Shown: positions 50,501-60,083 of the stretch, piece after piece
Layout: every line of letters starts with the position of its first letter
How positions within the stretch are numbered: position 1 is the stretch's first letter
Source: Colias croceus
Taxonomy: Eukaryota > Arthropoda > Insecta > Lepidoptera > Pieridae
DNA length: 64,000 nt
Direction of reading: 5' to 3'
NCBI RefSeq assembly: GCF_905220415.1
Contig: NC_059547.1
Location: 1,004,501 to 1,068,500 of the forward strand
The notes under the pieces: generated by a model
The model's database searches: none
Told to the model about the DNA's origin: nothing
Seen by the model: only the letters and a program-made list of their open reading frames with translations
Made by a program: the position numbers and the translations under genes

Positions 50501-53500
50501 TATTTTCCGATAATAATAATAATCTATTTTCATATATCAAAATGGCAGACGTGGTCAAATGGTTTCAAAGTTTGCCAAAAATTTCCACCTGTCTTACCTG
50601 AGCGCCCGCCCCGTCCACCACTCTGGGCTTAGTGACTCCTCATCTCATGTATAGTAGGTATAGGGGAATCAACACACAAAAATCCAGGTCTGGTCAAATA
50701 CATACAGGTAGCTTTGCGCTAGCTCTCTAGCTATAAGGTTATATGAAAGTCCCATAAAGCTGACAAAGCAATGACCAGCCATAGTTTCACATAGTTTACT
50801 TTTCAATGAGTATTTTTAAAGGGTATTTTGTACGAATGTAGTACCGTTGCGTTAGTGAGCCTTGGACAATCGATGTATGTTATATGACAGCTTTTATTAA
50901 TTTTAACTGAGCGCCATTGTGTAAAAATTGTTTATAATATGTAATCTAGTCAGAACTATTGACCTATATAGAACCAGGGTGAAAATTTTGTGGTACATAG
51001 AAAAGCTCTTTGTTATCTTTCTCACTGTTTTTATATCTCTACTAGCGGTCCACCCCGGCTTCGCCCGTGGTACATATTTCACAATAAAAGGTAGTCTATG
51101 TTCTTTCTCAGGGTCTAAAGATTGTCTGTGCCAAATTTCATCTAAATCGGTAGAGAGGTTTATGCGTGAAAACCATGCATACATAATTACAAACCTTTCC
51201 TCTTTATAATATTAGTATAGATGTTAGTTGTCAATATATTAATGACTGAGGCTCACACTAGTACTATTAGGAATTAGAAACATTTACAATATTCCCCAAG
51301 CAAAAGCAAATAAACACATCCGTTCATTTCCCAACCGTTAGCATCAACGAAATAAATAATATCGCTGAACAAATTCCGTACATTCGTCACGTCAAAACAA
51401 ACGAAGGTCGGGGGGAAGTTTGTAATTTGCAAGTGTCCAAGTCACTGCCTCATTATTGTTAATTTGCTCAGCTTTACAATGAAATGTCGGCTTCGTCACG
51501 TACTAATGTTAGGCGGGTTGGGGACTGGCGTGTGTAGCTTTTTAGGGGCTTTTTTGTTTTGGATTCATTTTTTGATTCTATAGTTGGGAATTTTTGTAGG
51601 GAGGCATCACATCACGATAGGCGGTTTGGCGAATGGCATATGGAGCTTTTTTTGATCTCATTGCTCTTTTTTTGTTTTTGATTATTTAGTTGGGGAGTTT
51701 TATATAAAATCATCACGAACGGTTAGTTGGTTGAGGGCCTGGCGTGCTTAGAATTCTATACAGGGTGCTTGTACTTATGTTCTGCTATAGTTAGGAGTTT
51801 TTTCAAAAATAGATGTTGTCCATCTCATTGTTATTTAATTTTTCATTGAAAAACATGATTACATAACGGATACGGACCTACATACAAATTTTGCTTAAAT
51901 TAAAAATTAAATATCATCACTCAATCTGTGTATAGTTCAGCTATTTCTAAGTTAATTGTAATGTCTAATATTTCTGTTACACACGAAATCATATCAGAGT
52001 ATGGTTCAGTTAATTCAATGTTTATTGTAATAACTAATATTCCTGGAACTTCAAACGAAATCATTAGTTTTCAACTGAGCAAATCTTGTGGAATCACATT
52101 CATTAGGAGTAAAATAATAATATTATGTATTTATACATCCAGTTTCTTCGAAATTGTATGTTGACATGATTTTAAAAGAGCAACTATGGAGTTTCTTGCC
52201 GGTTCTTCTCCATAGATACTGCTTTCCGAATCGGAGGTAAATGTTAAAAATATGTAATGACGATTCAAAAGTGCTTCTAGAAGAAGTCTAATTGAATAAA
52301 TAAATGTTTGAGGTTTTGAGTTTTATAGGTAGTTCTATGATACTTTTTATATTATCTTTTACATTATCATGAACATTCTTAGCGTCATTTCTTTCCATAA
52401 ACCTTACCTTTAAAGTCGTTTTTATAAAATAGTCACGTCCGGAAAATGAAATTTAAGGTTGTGACCGTTTTCTATTTCAACCCAGCATTTTGTAAAATAT
52501 CGGTTCACCTTACAATAATTGGTTTTATTGTTAGTTATCAAATATATATCCAATCCAAAGAATATTCTGAATGTAAAAAATAGCTTGTATGTCGAGCACA
52601 CGTGTCAGAAGTGAAACTTCTTTGGCAAGATTCAAAGATACCAAAATCGTCGCCTTTCTCCATGACGTACAATTAAACGTACGTTAAAAATACACTCCAT
52701 ATTATAGTCGTTGAAGGTAATTTATCAGTCTATAAAATACTAGCTTTCCACCCGCAGCTTCGCCCGCTCAGTCAAAGAAAAACCCGTATAGTTCCCGCTC
52801 CCGGGGGATTTCCGTTATAAAACCTATCCTATTTCCCGGGGTAAAAATAGCCTATGTCCTCGGGTATCAAAATCTCTATACCAAATTTCATGCAAATTGG
52901 TTCAATAGTTATGGCGTGATTGAGTAACAGACAGACAGACAGAGTTACGTTCGCATTTATAATATTAGTACCTATGGATAACACAAAGATTTTTCTTTAC
53001 TTCAACTAAAAAATGCTTTATCAGAAAATATACTCCAGCGGTAGACAGCTGTCAATTAGGTTTTATTTAAGAACTTTCAAAGGCTAAAAACGCTAAGTTA
53101 CACACAGCTGAAATATTTAGACAGGGTTTTCGTCGTTTGATGGAAACAAAAATAATTTCCTCTCTTGTTTAAAAGCAATTTTCGATGTGACGTTGGCGTG
53201 ATTGATAAAAATTTGGCATAAACTTGGAGTAATTTTATCGGAGGCATGTCTGGAATGAATAATTTTAAATATTCTTTCCTGACGGTAAAATTATAGTTAT
53301 GTGGATATGTTTAATATCCCAGTAATGTTCTTAACCGATTTACCAAAAAAAAAAATTATCTAGTTCTCTTTAGGACATTTAAACATAAATAATCTTTGAA
53401 ACTCAGGGGAAACCTATTCAAAAATTCGCTCGTTTGAAGTAAACCTGAACAAATACTTCAAAAATAAACTAAATAAAAGAAATTTAATCGGCTTATTAAA

Positions 53501-56348
53501 ACTTTTGTACGATATTTAAGTTGCCCATTTTATGTAAACGATGAAATATTATAATCAGGTCGTCCAAAGTCAGTCATAACTTATCGATTTCTTACTTTTA
53601 TCTGTGAAAGGAGTTTGAGCCAGGCTAGACCCAACATTGCCATCGGCATTTTCTTCAATATTGTACCGTAATTTGTTAATAATAAGGTTCAACTTCCAAT
53701 GAATTATGGATAATTCCCTGATCATAGAGATAGGACAGTGGTAAATGAATTTCGACCCTATTGGAAGTTATTAGGGTGTATTAAAGTTTGCATTTGTTCT
53801 AAGTTCAGTCGGCAAGGCTCAGAGTATCTTCGAAAGCCCAATCATATTTATATGTAAATCAAAGGGTTGAGGGTTTTTATTAAAGGCGTCGGGGTTTGCG
53901 TCATTTCGGTTAAGATTTGCGTAAATCAGAGATTATTTGACTGTTAATCAAAGTTATATTAAGTTACTTGGAAGTTTTAATCTGGGTTCAGTTAAGTTAG
54001 AGTACCTACTCCTTGAATGACTTACCTACATAGAGATTCAAACTTCATAAGTTTATTTCTTTGACCTGCTGTGTCTTGTTAATAAAATGTATTAAATTTC
54101 ATTTATACAGATTATTAAAAGTCATTAAATGTATTAGTCGTCTCTTTTAAAATAATTAACCTTTAAGTTTTAGTTAATTTATTAGAGAATAAGAATTGCT
54201 CGTTAAGAGATTAATATCAGAGACAGCTTTCACAAACCTACTTTTCACCACCCAGAATGGATTTAGACACCAAAAATATGACCTCGAACTTAGGGACTAA
54301 CCAATCAATAACTCAAGCAATTCTAGTGCTTCTTTTATTTAAAATTCAAAATTTTCACAAACTACGCCTTCTATCTGGAACTATGATATAAGAACAAGCC
54401 CTTACATGAGCAATTCTAATGATTCTTCTGTGCAAGAATTGTCCTTTTGAAAGTCTTTCTCAAGATTTAGATAGAGTACTTTATAATTGAACTTTTTCTC
54501 TCACTCAGAATGGGTTTAGACCCAAAAGTGCTGTTAGATGTGCTAAACAATTCGTCAGCTCGCTCCTGGTCTACAGAGGTGTACTGTCCCGTTCCCGGAC
54601 TCGTTCCAACTGCGCCTTCTAGCAGGAACTATGATGGTGGCTTCAAGAATGAATTAATGGTTAAGGTGAGTGGTTAAAACAAAGTAATTAATCATTTTCA
54701 TGTTTTGTAGCGATGAATTGATAAATGTTTGAAAAATTAAGAAAAGAGCCGAAGTTCATTCACGAGACAGGAATTCGAATCAGCATCTCAAGGTAACTAA
54801 TATTTTGATGATAGGTTTGATCAATTTCAAGTGTTATTCTTTTTAAATTCATATCCACTTTATTTAATGCAGAACACATAATATTATTCAGATTCCAGAG
54901 CAAGTTGTGTATCAGGATATTTTGTGTCAGCTTATACTTAATATTACATTAAACGCATATTCAGTAGATTTTTGCCCAATTCTCATAAACCATAATACCT
55001 ATTAATTCGCTGCAAAATTGATGACGGAAATGTTTCCACAAGAAATACGTTCATGATATATTATGACGTAAGGCCCAGTGGGACTGACGTGTTCTTACTT
55101 CTAACTATATTAACGTCTTTACGATATTCTCATTTTTACTTCATTCTTGTAAGTTTTAGTAAAATATACTCGTACCAAGATACATTTCTGGCACATTTCT
55201 GTTTTATTTTGCCCGGTTTGAGTTTTGATTGATTGACTTTAGTCTCCTTAACTATGATTTTATATAAAACTAGCTTTCCACCCGCGGCATCGCCCGCGCA
55301 GTCATAGAAAAACCCGCATAGTTCCCGTTCCCGTGGTATTTCCGGGATAAAACCTATCCTGTGTCCCGGGTAAAAAGTAGCCTTTCTCGGGTATCAAAAT
55401 ATCTCTATACCAAATTTCATGCAAATTGGTTTAGTAGTTAAGGCGTGATTGAGTAACAGACAGACAGACAGAGTTACTTTCGCATTTATAATATTAGTAT
55501 GGATTCACTATTTTTTGTTCTGATTTTAAATTATAAAATGGCGATCGCATTTTTTCTTTAGTCTTGTTTCCCTTTAGTTTTCTTCAATTTGGGCAATTTG
55601 GCATCGAATCAAAAGCTTTCAACCAAAGACTTTAAAAAGAAACAATGAGCAGAGTATATTATAGTTTAGAGAAATGCAGTAGAAAGGTATATTATGATAT
55701 AGCTAAGATATTATTGATCTATGAGGGTGGTAACTACCCTGTTAATAGAGACAGTTCGCGTCCAAGCACGTTCGATTCCTGTGAAATATAACTTTCAATA
55801 ATACGAGTATTTCAAAGACTTAGTGCTTAGAATTGTATTAGATATTTTTTGCCTGAACAATTTTTTTGGTCTAAAGATTAAGATAACAAAAATTAAATTT
55901 TAGACTGAACTAAACACATAAATCTTACATCTCGATCAGCTAGCTATACAAATTTTAATCTCTCCAATTTTTAACCGACTTCAAAAAAATATTTTTCATA
56001 AATTGTATAAAATGTTTACAGGCATTTGCTCTGCATTTGCTCAGTAATTTCCGTCGTAAGAGGCTACTCGCTCTCTAAAGACCTTCCTTATTAAATAAAT
56101 TACCTATAACCGTTCAACACATCGATTCCTTTGTTAGGCTAATTTTAATTATTTTAGGTTAGCTTTTAAGCACAAATCTCATATTCCAGGACTTAGAGCT
56201 AGCAAGTGGCATGGCGCTCGGCATCCGCTCGCCCATTCCCCTGGGTGCTGTCGCAACTCAACTATACCGCATTGTGCAATCTCGTGGCTACGGGGAAAAA
56301 GACTTTTCCTATGTATACCAGTTGCTTAAAGAAGAGACCAAGAAGTAG
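41538..56348 (+). CDS. HIBADH: 3-hydroxyisobutyrate dehydrogenase, mitochondrial
   Basis: Oxidises 3-hydroxyisobutyrate to methylmalonate semialdehyde with NAD+ in the mitochondrial matrix, a step of valine catabolism. Six coding exons: 41538-41666, 46256-46438, 46969-47086, 49604-49814, 54509-54665, 56190-56348; all junctions are GT-AG and in frame, giving 318 codons plus TAG, normal for the family. The first 20 residues are rich in Arg/Ser/Thr with no acids, as expected of a mitochondrial presequence. GLGNMG (28-33) is the Rossmann loop and Asp51 after it fits NAD preference. Substrate motif DAPVSGGVMGA is at 138-148. GSGQVAKLANN (185-195) carries catalytic-type Lys191. The last exon ends KEETKK. 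Start chosen at the first ATG (AAAATGG) after an initiator-like TCAGT; the frame is open upstream but without an ATG. A decayed copy of exon 5 and extra partial copies of the last exon lie nearby. Confidence 0.96.
42797..43000 (-). repeat. retroelement tail with GAAA microsatellite
   Basis: GAAAGAAAGAAAGAAA followed by GCTTTATTGCCAAC, then a GC-richer block (CACCCGAACAGCGCTGATTT). Reads as the 3' end of a minus-strand retroelement in HIBADH intron 1. Confidence 0.5.
43775..43967 (+). mobile_element. Lep1-like Helitron in HIBADH intron 1
   Basis: Ends GAAGCCGCAGGCGGAAAACT AG; first of four Helitrons within 1.3 kb. Confidence 0.75.
44130..44330 (-). mobile_element. Helitron, HIBADH intron 1
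   Basis: CTCCTGTTGGTCTTAGCGAG and TCGGACCAGTAGTTCCCGAG in reverse, ending AGCTTTATAATATTAGG. Confidence 0.7.
44443..44913 (+). mobile_element. 471 bp non-autonomous Helitron, plus copy
   Basis: Starts TCTATACATATAATAAATCT, has a GTCT run, and ends GCGGGCGGAAGCTAG. Full-length partner of the copy in sulfotransferase intron 2, in opposite orientation. Confidence 0.88.
44925..45096 (+). mobile_element. Helitron of the CCGGGGCGGACC group, HIBADH intron 1
   Basis: TCTATACTATAAAAATGAAT at the start, GCCGGGGCGGACCGCTAG at the end; directly follows the 471 bp Helitron. Confidence 0.8.
45097..46255. other. end of HIBADH intron 1
   Basis: No repeat ends or coding seen; it leads into a clear acceptor for exon 2. 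HIBADH introns 2 and 3 outside the listed repeats are likewise plain AT-rich sequence. Confidence 0.4.
46256..46438 (+). CDS. HIBADH: HIBADH exon 2 (codons 44-104)
   Basis: Acceptor TTCCAG, donor GTAAGT, both phase 0. Encodes GFNVRGYDPS, with the acidic residue (Asp51) that typically binds the NAD ribose, then the strand DVVVSILPS. Confidence 0.95.
46969..47086 (+). CDS. HIBADH: HIBADH exon 3 (codons 105-143)
   Basis: Acceptor TTCCAG, donor GTCAGT. Encodes DSSTVDP (113-119) and DAPVSG (138-143), the substrate-pocket segments of beta-hydroxyacid dehydrogenases. Confidence 0.95.
48388..48545 (+). repeat. GC-rich dispersed repeat family B, copy 3
   Basis: Nearly identical to copy 2, in HIBADH intron 3. 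Preceded by AAAAAAGAG. The strong conservation of the three copies against AT-rich surroundings suggests fairly recent mobility. Confidence 0.85.
49030..49190. repeat. GC-rich island in HIBADH intron 3
   Basis: GGCGGCCGCGGCGGGCTGCA and neighbours stand out from about 25-30% GC surroundings. No inverted ends or coding sense seen; probably a dispersed repeat. Confidence 0.4.
49604..49814 (+). CDS. HIBADH: HIBADH exon 4 (codons 144-213)
   Basis: Acceptor TTCCAG, donor GTAAGT. Encodes GVMGAQNATLAFMAGG and the catalytic helix GSGQVAKLANNMLMG with Lys191. A TAA-flanked transposon starts 166 bp after its donor. Confidence 0.96.
49981..50733. mobile_element. 753 bp Harbinger-like element in HIBADH intron 4
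   Basis: A perfect 15 bp inverted end (TAGCTAGAGAGCTAG) is flanked by TAA on both sides. Inside, a word like ATGGCAGAnnTGGTCAA followed by TTTCAAA recurs near 50401 and 50541, with a partial copy near 50683. The overlapping short frames there are not genes. Confidence 0.8.
51040..51225 (-). mobile_element. Helitron, HIBADH intron 4
   Basis: CTAGCGGTCCACCCCGGCTT at the left, TTTATAATATTAGTATAGA at the right. Confidence 0.75.
52578..52675 (+). repeat. dispersed repeat family A, truncated copy 3
   Basis: Carries CACGTGTCAGAAGTGAAACT and ATACCAAAATCGTCGCCTTT but stops after CCATGACGT. Lies in HIBADH intron 4. Confidence 0.7.
52740..52978 (-). mobile_element. Lep1-like Helitron, HIBADH intron 4
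   Basis: CTAGCTTTCCACCCGCAGCT, then CCCGGGGTAAAAATAGCC and the CAGACAGACAGAGTTA tail region, ending TATTAGTACCTATGGA. Confidence 0.8.
52979..54250. other. HIBADH intron 4, last third
   Basis: AT-rich sequence without a recognisable element up to the decayed exon 5 copy. Confidence 0.4.
54251..54390 (+). pseudogene. decayed duplicate of HIBADH exon 5
   Basis: AATGGATTTAGACACCAAAA after CCCAG resembles exon 5's start (AATGGGTTTAGACCCAAAA after CTCAG), and ACGCCTTCTATCTGGAACTA about 105 bp later matches the exon's GCGCCTTCTAGCAGGAACTA at nearly the same spacing. The middle has diverged and the reading frame is lost, so it cannot replace exon 5. It keeps an AG acceptor but no clear donor. Confidence 0.75.
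54509..54665 (+). CDS. HIBADH: HIBADH exon 5 (codons 214-266)
   Basis: Acceptor ACTCAG, donor GTGAGT. Begins by completing the split Lys codon (GIKMGLDPKVLLDVLN) and covers the C-terminal helical domain (SARSWSTEVYCPVPG ... ELMVK). A decayed copy lies about 250 bp upstream. Confidence 0.95.
55270..55504 (-). mobile_element. Lep1-like Helitron, HIBADH intron 5
   Basis: CTAGCTTTCCACCCGCGGCA to TATTAGTATGGA; close to the copies at 21522 and 52740. Confidence 0.82.
56190..56348 (+). CDS. HIBADH: HIBADH exon 6 with stop (codons 267-318)
   Basis: Acceptor ATTCCAG, phase 0. Encodes DLELASGMALGIRSPIPLGA and the terminal GYGEKDFSYVYQLLKEETKK, then TAG. Its end is repeated three times in the next 750 bp. 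Confidence 0.96.
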   Translation, partial: DLELASGMALGIRSPIPLGAVATQLYRIVQSRGYGEKDFSYVYQLLKEETKK

Positions 56349-56351
56349 AAT

Positions 56352-56357
56352 AATAAA
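56352..56357 (+). terminator. HIBADH poly(A) signal
   Basis: AATAAA four bases after the stop codon, followed about 20 bp later by a T/G-rich stretch (TTGTGTTTTATTT). The very short 3'UTR is repeated with each downstream exon copy. Confidence 0.6.
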
Positions 56358-56395
56358 TTGTTGACTGTTCATTGTGTTTTATTTCCCCATATCCC

Positions 56396-56466
56396 TCAAA
56401 GAGGAGACCAAGAAGTGGAATAAATTGTTGACTATTTATTGTGTTTTATTGCCCCATATCCCTTAA
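56396..56466 (+). pseudogene. partial copy 2 of the HIBADH last-exon end
   Basis: Starts inside the codons for LKEETKK (CTCAAAGAGGAGACC), has the stop changed from TAG to TGG, and continues through AATAAA and the 3' flank (GCCCCATATCCCTTA). It is closest to copy 4 in its codon choices. A TAA-flanked element interrupts the array right after it. Confidence 0.85.
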
Positions 56467-56824
56467 AGGTACAATTCCGAGACGGGCCGCAGACTGCAAC
56501 CGCAGGCGACACTGGCTACCGGCTGCGGTTACCGCAATGCTGCCTGCGGTCGCTATTCCAACTGCGGCTGCATGCCGTGGCTGCACAATGCACAGAACCG
56601 TGTCTAAATGATATAAACAAAAAAGACAAAGATAGTTTGTCACTTCCGCGCAGGTGGCATTTGCATACTGCAGTCTGCGGTCGCTGCGCGCCGCGGCCGC
56701 ACGCTGCGCGTTGCGTCTGCAGGCAGCAGTGTTGCCGCGCTTGGAATCAATTTTATAGATGTTCATAGAAATAAGTGCTGTCGCTTGCAGTTTGCGGTCT
56801 GCGGCCCGTTTCGGACTTGTACCT
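56467..56824. mobile_element. 358 bp Harbinger-like element, CTGCGG-rich
   Basis: Ends are inverted repeats (AGGTACAATTCCGAGACGGG and the complement of CCCGTTTCGGACTTGTACCT) flanked by TAA on both sides, the 3 bp target duplication of PIF/Harbinger elements. The interior repeats CTGCGG/CCGCAG in both orientations. It has no transposase and sits inside the array of HIBADH last-exon copies. Confidence 0.85.
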
Positions 56825-56966
56825 TAAGTCTAGTGTACATCGTGAAGTCGCACGGCTACGGGGAAAAGGACTTCTCCTATGTATACCAGTTGCTTAAAGA
56901 AGAGACTAAAAAGTAGAATAAATTGTTAACTGTTTATTGTGTTTTATTGCCCCATATCCCTTAGCA
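56825..56966 (+). pseudogene. partial copy 3 of the HIBADH last-exon end
   Basis: Reads LVYIVKSHGYGEKDFSYVYQ and on through LLKEETKK to TAG, AATAAA and the same 3' flank. From GYGEKDF to the stop it differs from the gene at four bases, all synonymous. The AG before it would not join exon 5 in frame, so it is unlikely to be an alternative last exon. Confidence 0.88.
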
Positions 56967-57090
56967 ATTTGGCCTACATCGTGCAGTTACGCGGCTGCAG
57001 ACAGAAGGACTTCTCCTATGTGTACCAGTTGCTCAAAGAGGAGACCAAGAAGTAGAATAAATAACTGATAATTGTGTTTTATTGCCCCTT
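56964..57090 (+). pseudogene. partial copy 4 of the HIBADH last-exon end
   Basis: Reads NLAYIVQLRGCRQKDFSYVY and on through QLLKEETKK to TAG, AATAAATAA and a similar 3' flank. Over the last 16 codons it differs from the gene only at synonymous positions. The TTAG before it would splice out of frame with exon 5. Confidence 0.88.
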
Positions 57091-57499
57091 ATCTACGTAC
57101 TTTTTGTATCTACGAATCTGAACTAATAAATTGAAGAGAAGAGATTTTATTTTATGTGTGTTTGTCCAGGAAACTGCTCAACCGTTTCTAGAAATTCTTT
57201 AAACATCAGAAAGCTACTACAAGATAAAGCACTATAAAATCTAGTTTTAAAAATTAATCATGAGGAAGCTGAAAAGGATGATAGGTATTATTTCGAGTAA
57301 TATAGCGACCAGTTTACAATTATTTTCAGAGTTTTATATTTTGTCCGTTGAAACAACCATAAATATACTATTCATTTGATTTCCTGTATTTCCATTGTTA
57401 TTGATACAACAGCCTTTTTTGTTTAGATATAAATTTTATTGAAATATTTGATTGCTTCTTATTATAATCGTAATAATTGTTTGTACTTTTTCTTTCATT

Positions 57500-58411
57500 T
57501 CTTAACTTTTACCTCCCGGGCATATAAAATGCTAGGATTTTTAATTAGAAATATAAAAGTATTTCGGGATAATAACTTAAAAATTTCGCTATACAACTCA
57601 TTAGTACGAAGCATTTTGGAATACGGATCGGTGGTTTGGAGACCTCACTATGCGACACACATGTTAAGAATAGAGCGAATTCAAAAAAGATTTGTTTGGC
57701 ATTTAATTTATTCAAACGGACTATCAAGAAATAGTTTGCGTTCCTATACTAATAGACTGGAATTTTTCAAAATGACTTCTTTAGAGGAACGACAAATTTT
57801 AATCGATCTTATTTTTGCATTAAAATTGTTAAATAATAAAATTGATTGCCCTCAACTTTTGAATAAAGTAAATTTTCGTGTCCCTAGTAGGTATCCCCGA
57901 AAGCAAATTGATCCACTTGTTCCACCAGTCCGTAGGTGTAAGTTCGGAGCCAACTCTCCTATTCCAAGACTGTGCAAGATGGTAAATAAATATGGTGATA
58001 TCATTGATATTAATAATACCTCTCTCCGAACTGTTCGTAAATTGTTTGTATGTAAGCTTAATGTATAGCATGTAGTCATAGTTATTAAAAATTATATTAT
58101 GTTCTTAGCCTTATGTTCTAACACCAAAATAGTAATTTATTACAGTTATGTGTTAGTATTGAGACGCAACTACATATTTATTGTTTTTATTATATACATT
58201 TTCCTTTGTTCTCTTTATAATGTAATGTTGTTTTTTCTCTTCTCGCTGTTGAGTTTACAATTAAAAATTGTCAGTTTGTGTAATTTATATTTGCATGTTG
58301 TGAATACCTATAATTGTTTGTTACATTTAGAAGAATACAATAAGTCTGTAATTAATAATTAATGAAACAATGTAAACAAACGTTGGTATTTCTAATAAAT
58401 AAATAAATAAA
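57500..58411 (+). mobile_element. 5'-truncated LINE (Jockey/CR1-like)
   Basis: The frame ending at TAG 58065-58068 reads AYKMLGFLIRNIK, LYNSLVRSILEYGSVVWRPH and RIERIQKRFVWHL, the conserved region just after the catalytic fingers/palm of non-LTR reverse transcriptases of the Jockey/CR1 type. The catalytic YADD part and the endonuclease are missing, so the copy is dead on arrival. About 320 bp of 3'UTR follow, with an AATAAATAAATAAATAAAC tail. The reading frame is intact, so it is probably young. Confidence 0.85.
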
Positions 58412-59820
58412 CCTAGTTTCACCTCAGGAATTCAATATCTAGGTACTAACAATAGGAACTAAAAACAATATTTCACAAGATAGAACAGAAATAGGAGTAA
58501 AAGTGTATATCCCAGATTCACAAGACGGGCCTTTTTCAAACGTCAACATATTTCCACAAATAAAAAAGCGGTGACCGTTGAATTGCGACATTTTTAATTT
58601 CCCGCCAGAGCTTAGAATGGCGGCCATATTGGATTTTTTGTGGAAAAAAATCGAAAGGACAATAGCACGGCCGGCTCGTTCCGACATAATCATATTTCTG
58701 CCGTACCAAAGAGTTCTTATAATAATGTGGTGGAATTATGAAAGTCAAGCGGTCGCAGATTTCGGCCCTTCGGGTTTTGCGCGGTAATGTGGGGAATAAT
58801 TCTCTTCCGCTGTCTTAGTTAATGCTGATTAATGATGTGCTATTGTTTATATTTTTTTGAGCTTGATGAATTGTGTGATGTATGTACTTGGTTTACATTT
58901 AGAGAATAAAAATAACTAAATATTTTTGATCCAACACTTCTTCAGTAATTAGTTAAGTGATTTAAAACTTGTATATTTTACATAATTAAATCATTTTTTA
59001 TACTATTAAAGTAAAGAAAAATTCTCATCATCATTATCATTTATTTTATCATGTTGTTTTACATATATTGCATGTTATTTTTAATTGGTATTTTCAAATT
59101 AACAGAAATAGTAACTATATTGTAATCTGTGTTATTATAGCATTTCACTATAAGTATCAATATAGGTACGTAGGTACATAGGTAGGATTCCCATAAAAGC
59201 TTGCCAAAATGTCGGCTCAACGTCAAAAGCACAGATTTCCTAATGTTTTATTTGTAAAACACTGCAGACGGTAAAGTTTTACGGTTCGTAAAAAGTTAGT
59301 AAAACGGACGATATTCAGCCACGCTTGCTCTTTATTATTGTGCTGTTTTGGGATTAAAAACGCTTAGAATTATGAAAGAGAGGTGCCTAATTAAAAGTAT
59401 TGTTTAACAATAACTACGAGATTTATATATATTATAGTTGCTGTTGTTTGACGACTTCAGAAAAATCTTGAACATGTCATGTTAAACCTATGTTATGTTT
59501 AGTAAATATATAAATTTAATTGAAAAACGAATCCTAGAGTACTAGAGGTACTACCAGGTACTACATATAAAACGAATTGGAATATATAGATAGAACTAGT
59601 TCCAAACTAATCAACAAACAATTTAAACATTCTACAGAAACATACACAATATTATATTATTGATTAGTTACATTATATTATGAAATACCACGCTAGATAA
59701 CCCTGTGTCAATCGGGTTAACTAATCAAATATTGATTTATCGAAACATAACTTTATTATAACCGTCTAGTCTAATGTTCTAGAGATTTCCTAAACCTATT
59801 ACAGCAGTTTGAATATACGA
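58412..59820. other. unassigned 3' flank
   Basis: Short frames around 58439-58790 overlap on both strands and carry no motif. No transposon ends recognised. Confidence 0.4.
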
Positions 59821-60083
59821 CTGACTGGTTGGCTTGGTTGGTAATGGCCCTGCCTTCCAAGCCAGAGGTCGTGGGTGCGATTCCCACCCGGAGCAAATAT
59901 ATTTTGTGTGATGAACATAGATGTTTGCTCTGTGTCTGGGTGTTAATTATCTATATAAGTATTTATTTAAAATTATATATATTATGTATGTATATCAGTC
60001 ATCTAGTTTCCATAACACAAGCGAAAGCTTATAGGATCAGATCATGCCGTGTGTGAAAATTGTCCTGATATATTTATTTATTA
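59821..60083 (+). mobile_element. tRNA-derived SINE A, copy 3
   Basis: Plus-strand copy. The B box is mutated (GGTGCGATTCC), the body and CCGTGTGTGAAAATTGTCCT 3' region are conserved, and the tail is TATTTATTTATT. Confidence 0.9.

Noticed and set aside
56439..56768. Cys/Arg-rich 109-codon frame and its opposite-strand partner
   Set aside because: Both lie inside the CTGCGG-rich TAA-flanked element.
56825..57061. Alternative last exons of HIBADH
   Set aside because: The nearest AG before copies 3 and 4 would not join the phase-0 end of exon 5 in frame, and copy 1 already has its own poly(A) signal.
59821..59900. tRNA gene suggested by A and B boxes (also at 2.6, 17.5 and 27.9 kb)
   Set aside because: The tRNA-like heads are followed by a shared unrelated body and an AT tail, so these are SINEs; no complete cloverleaf was evident.
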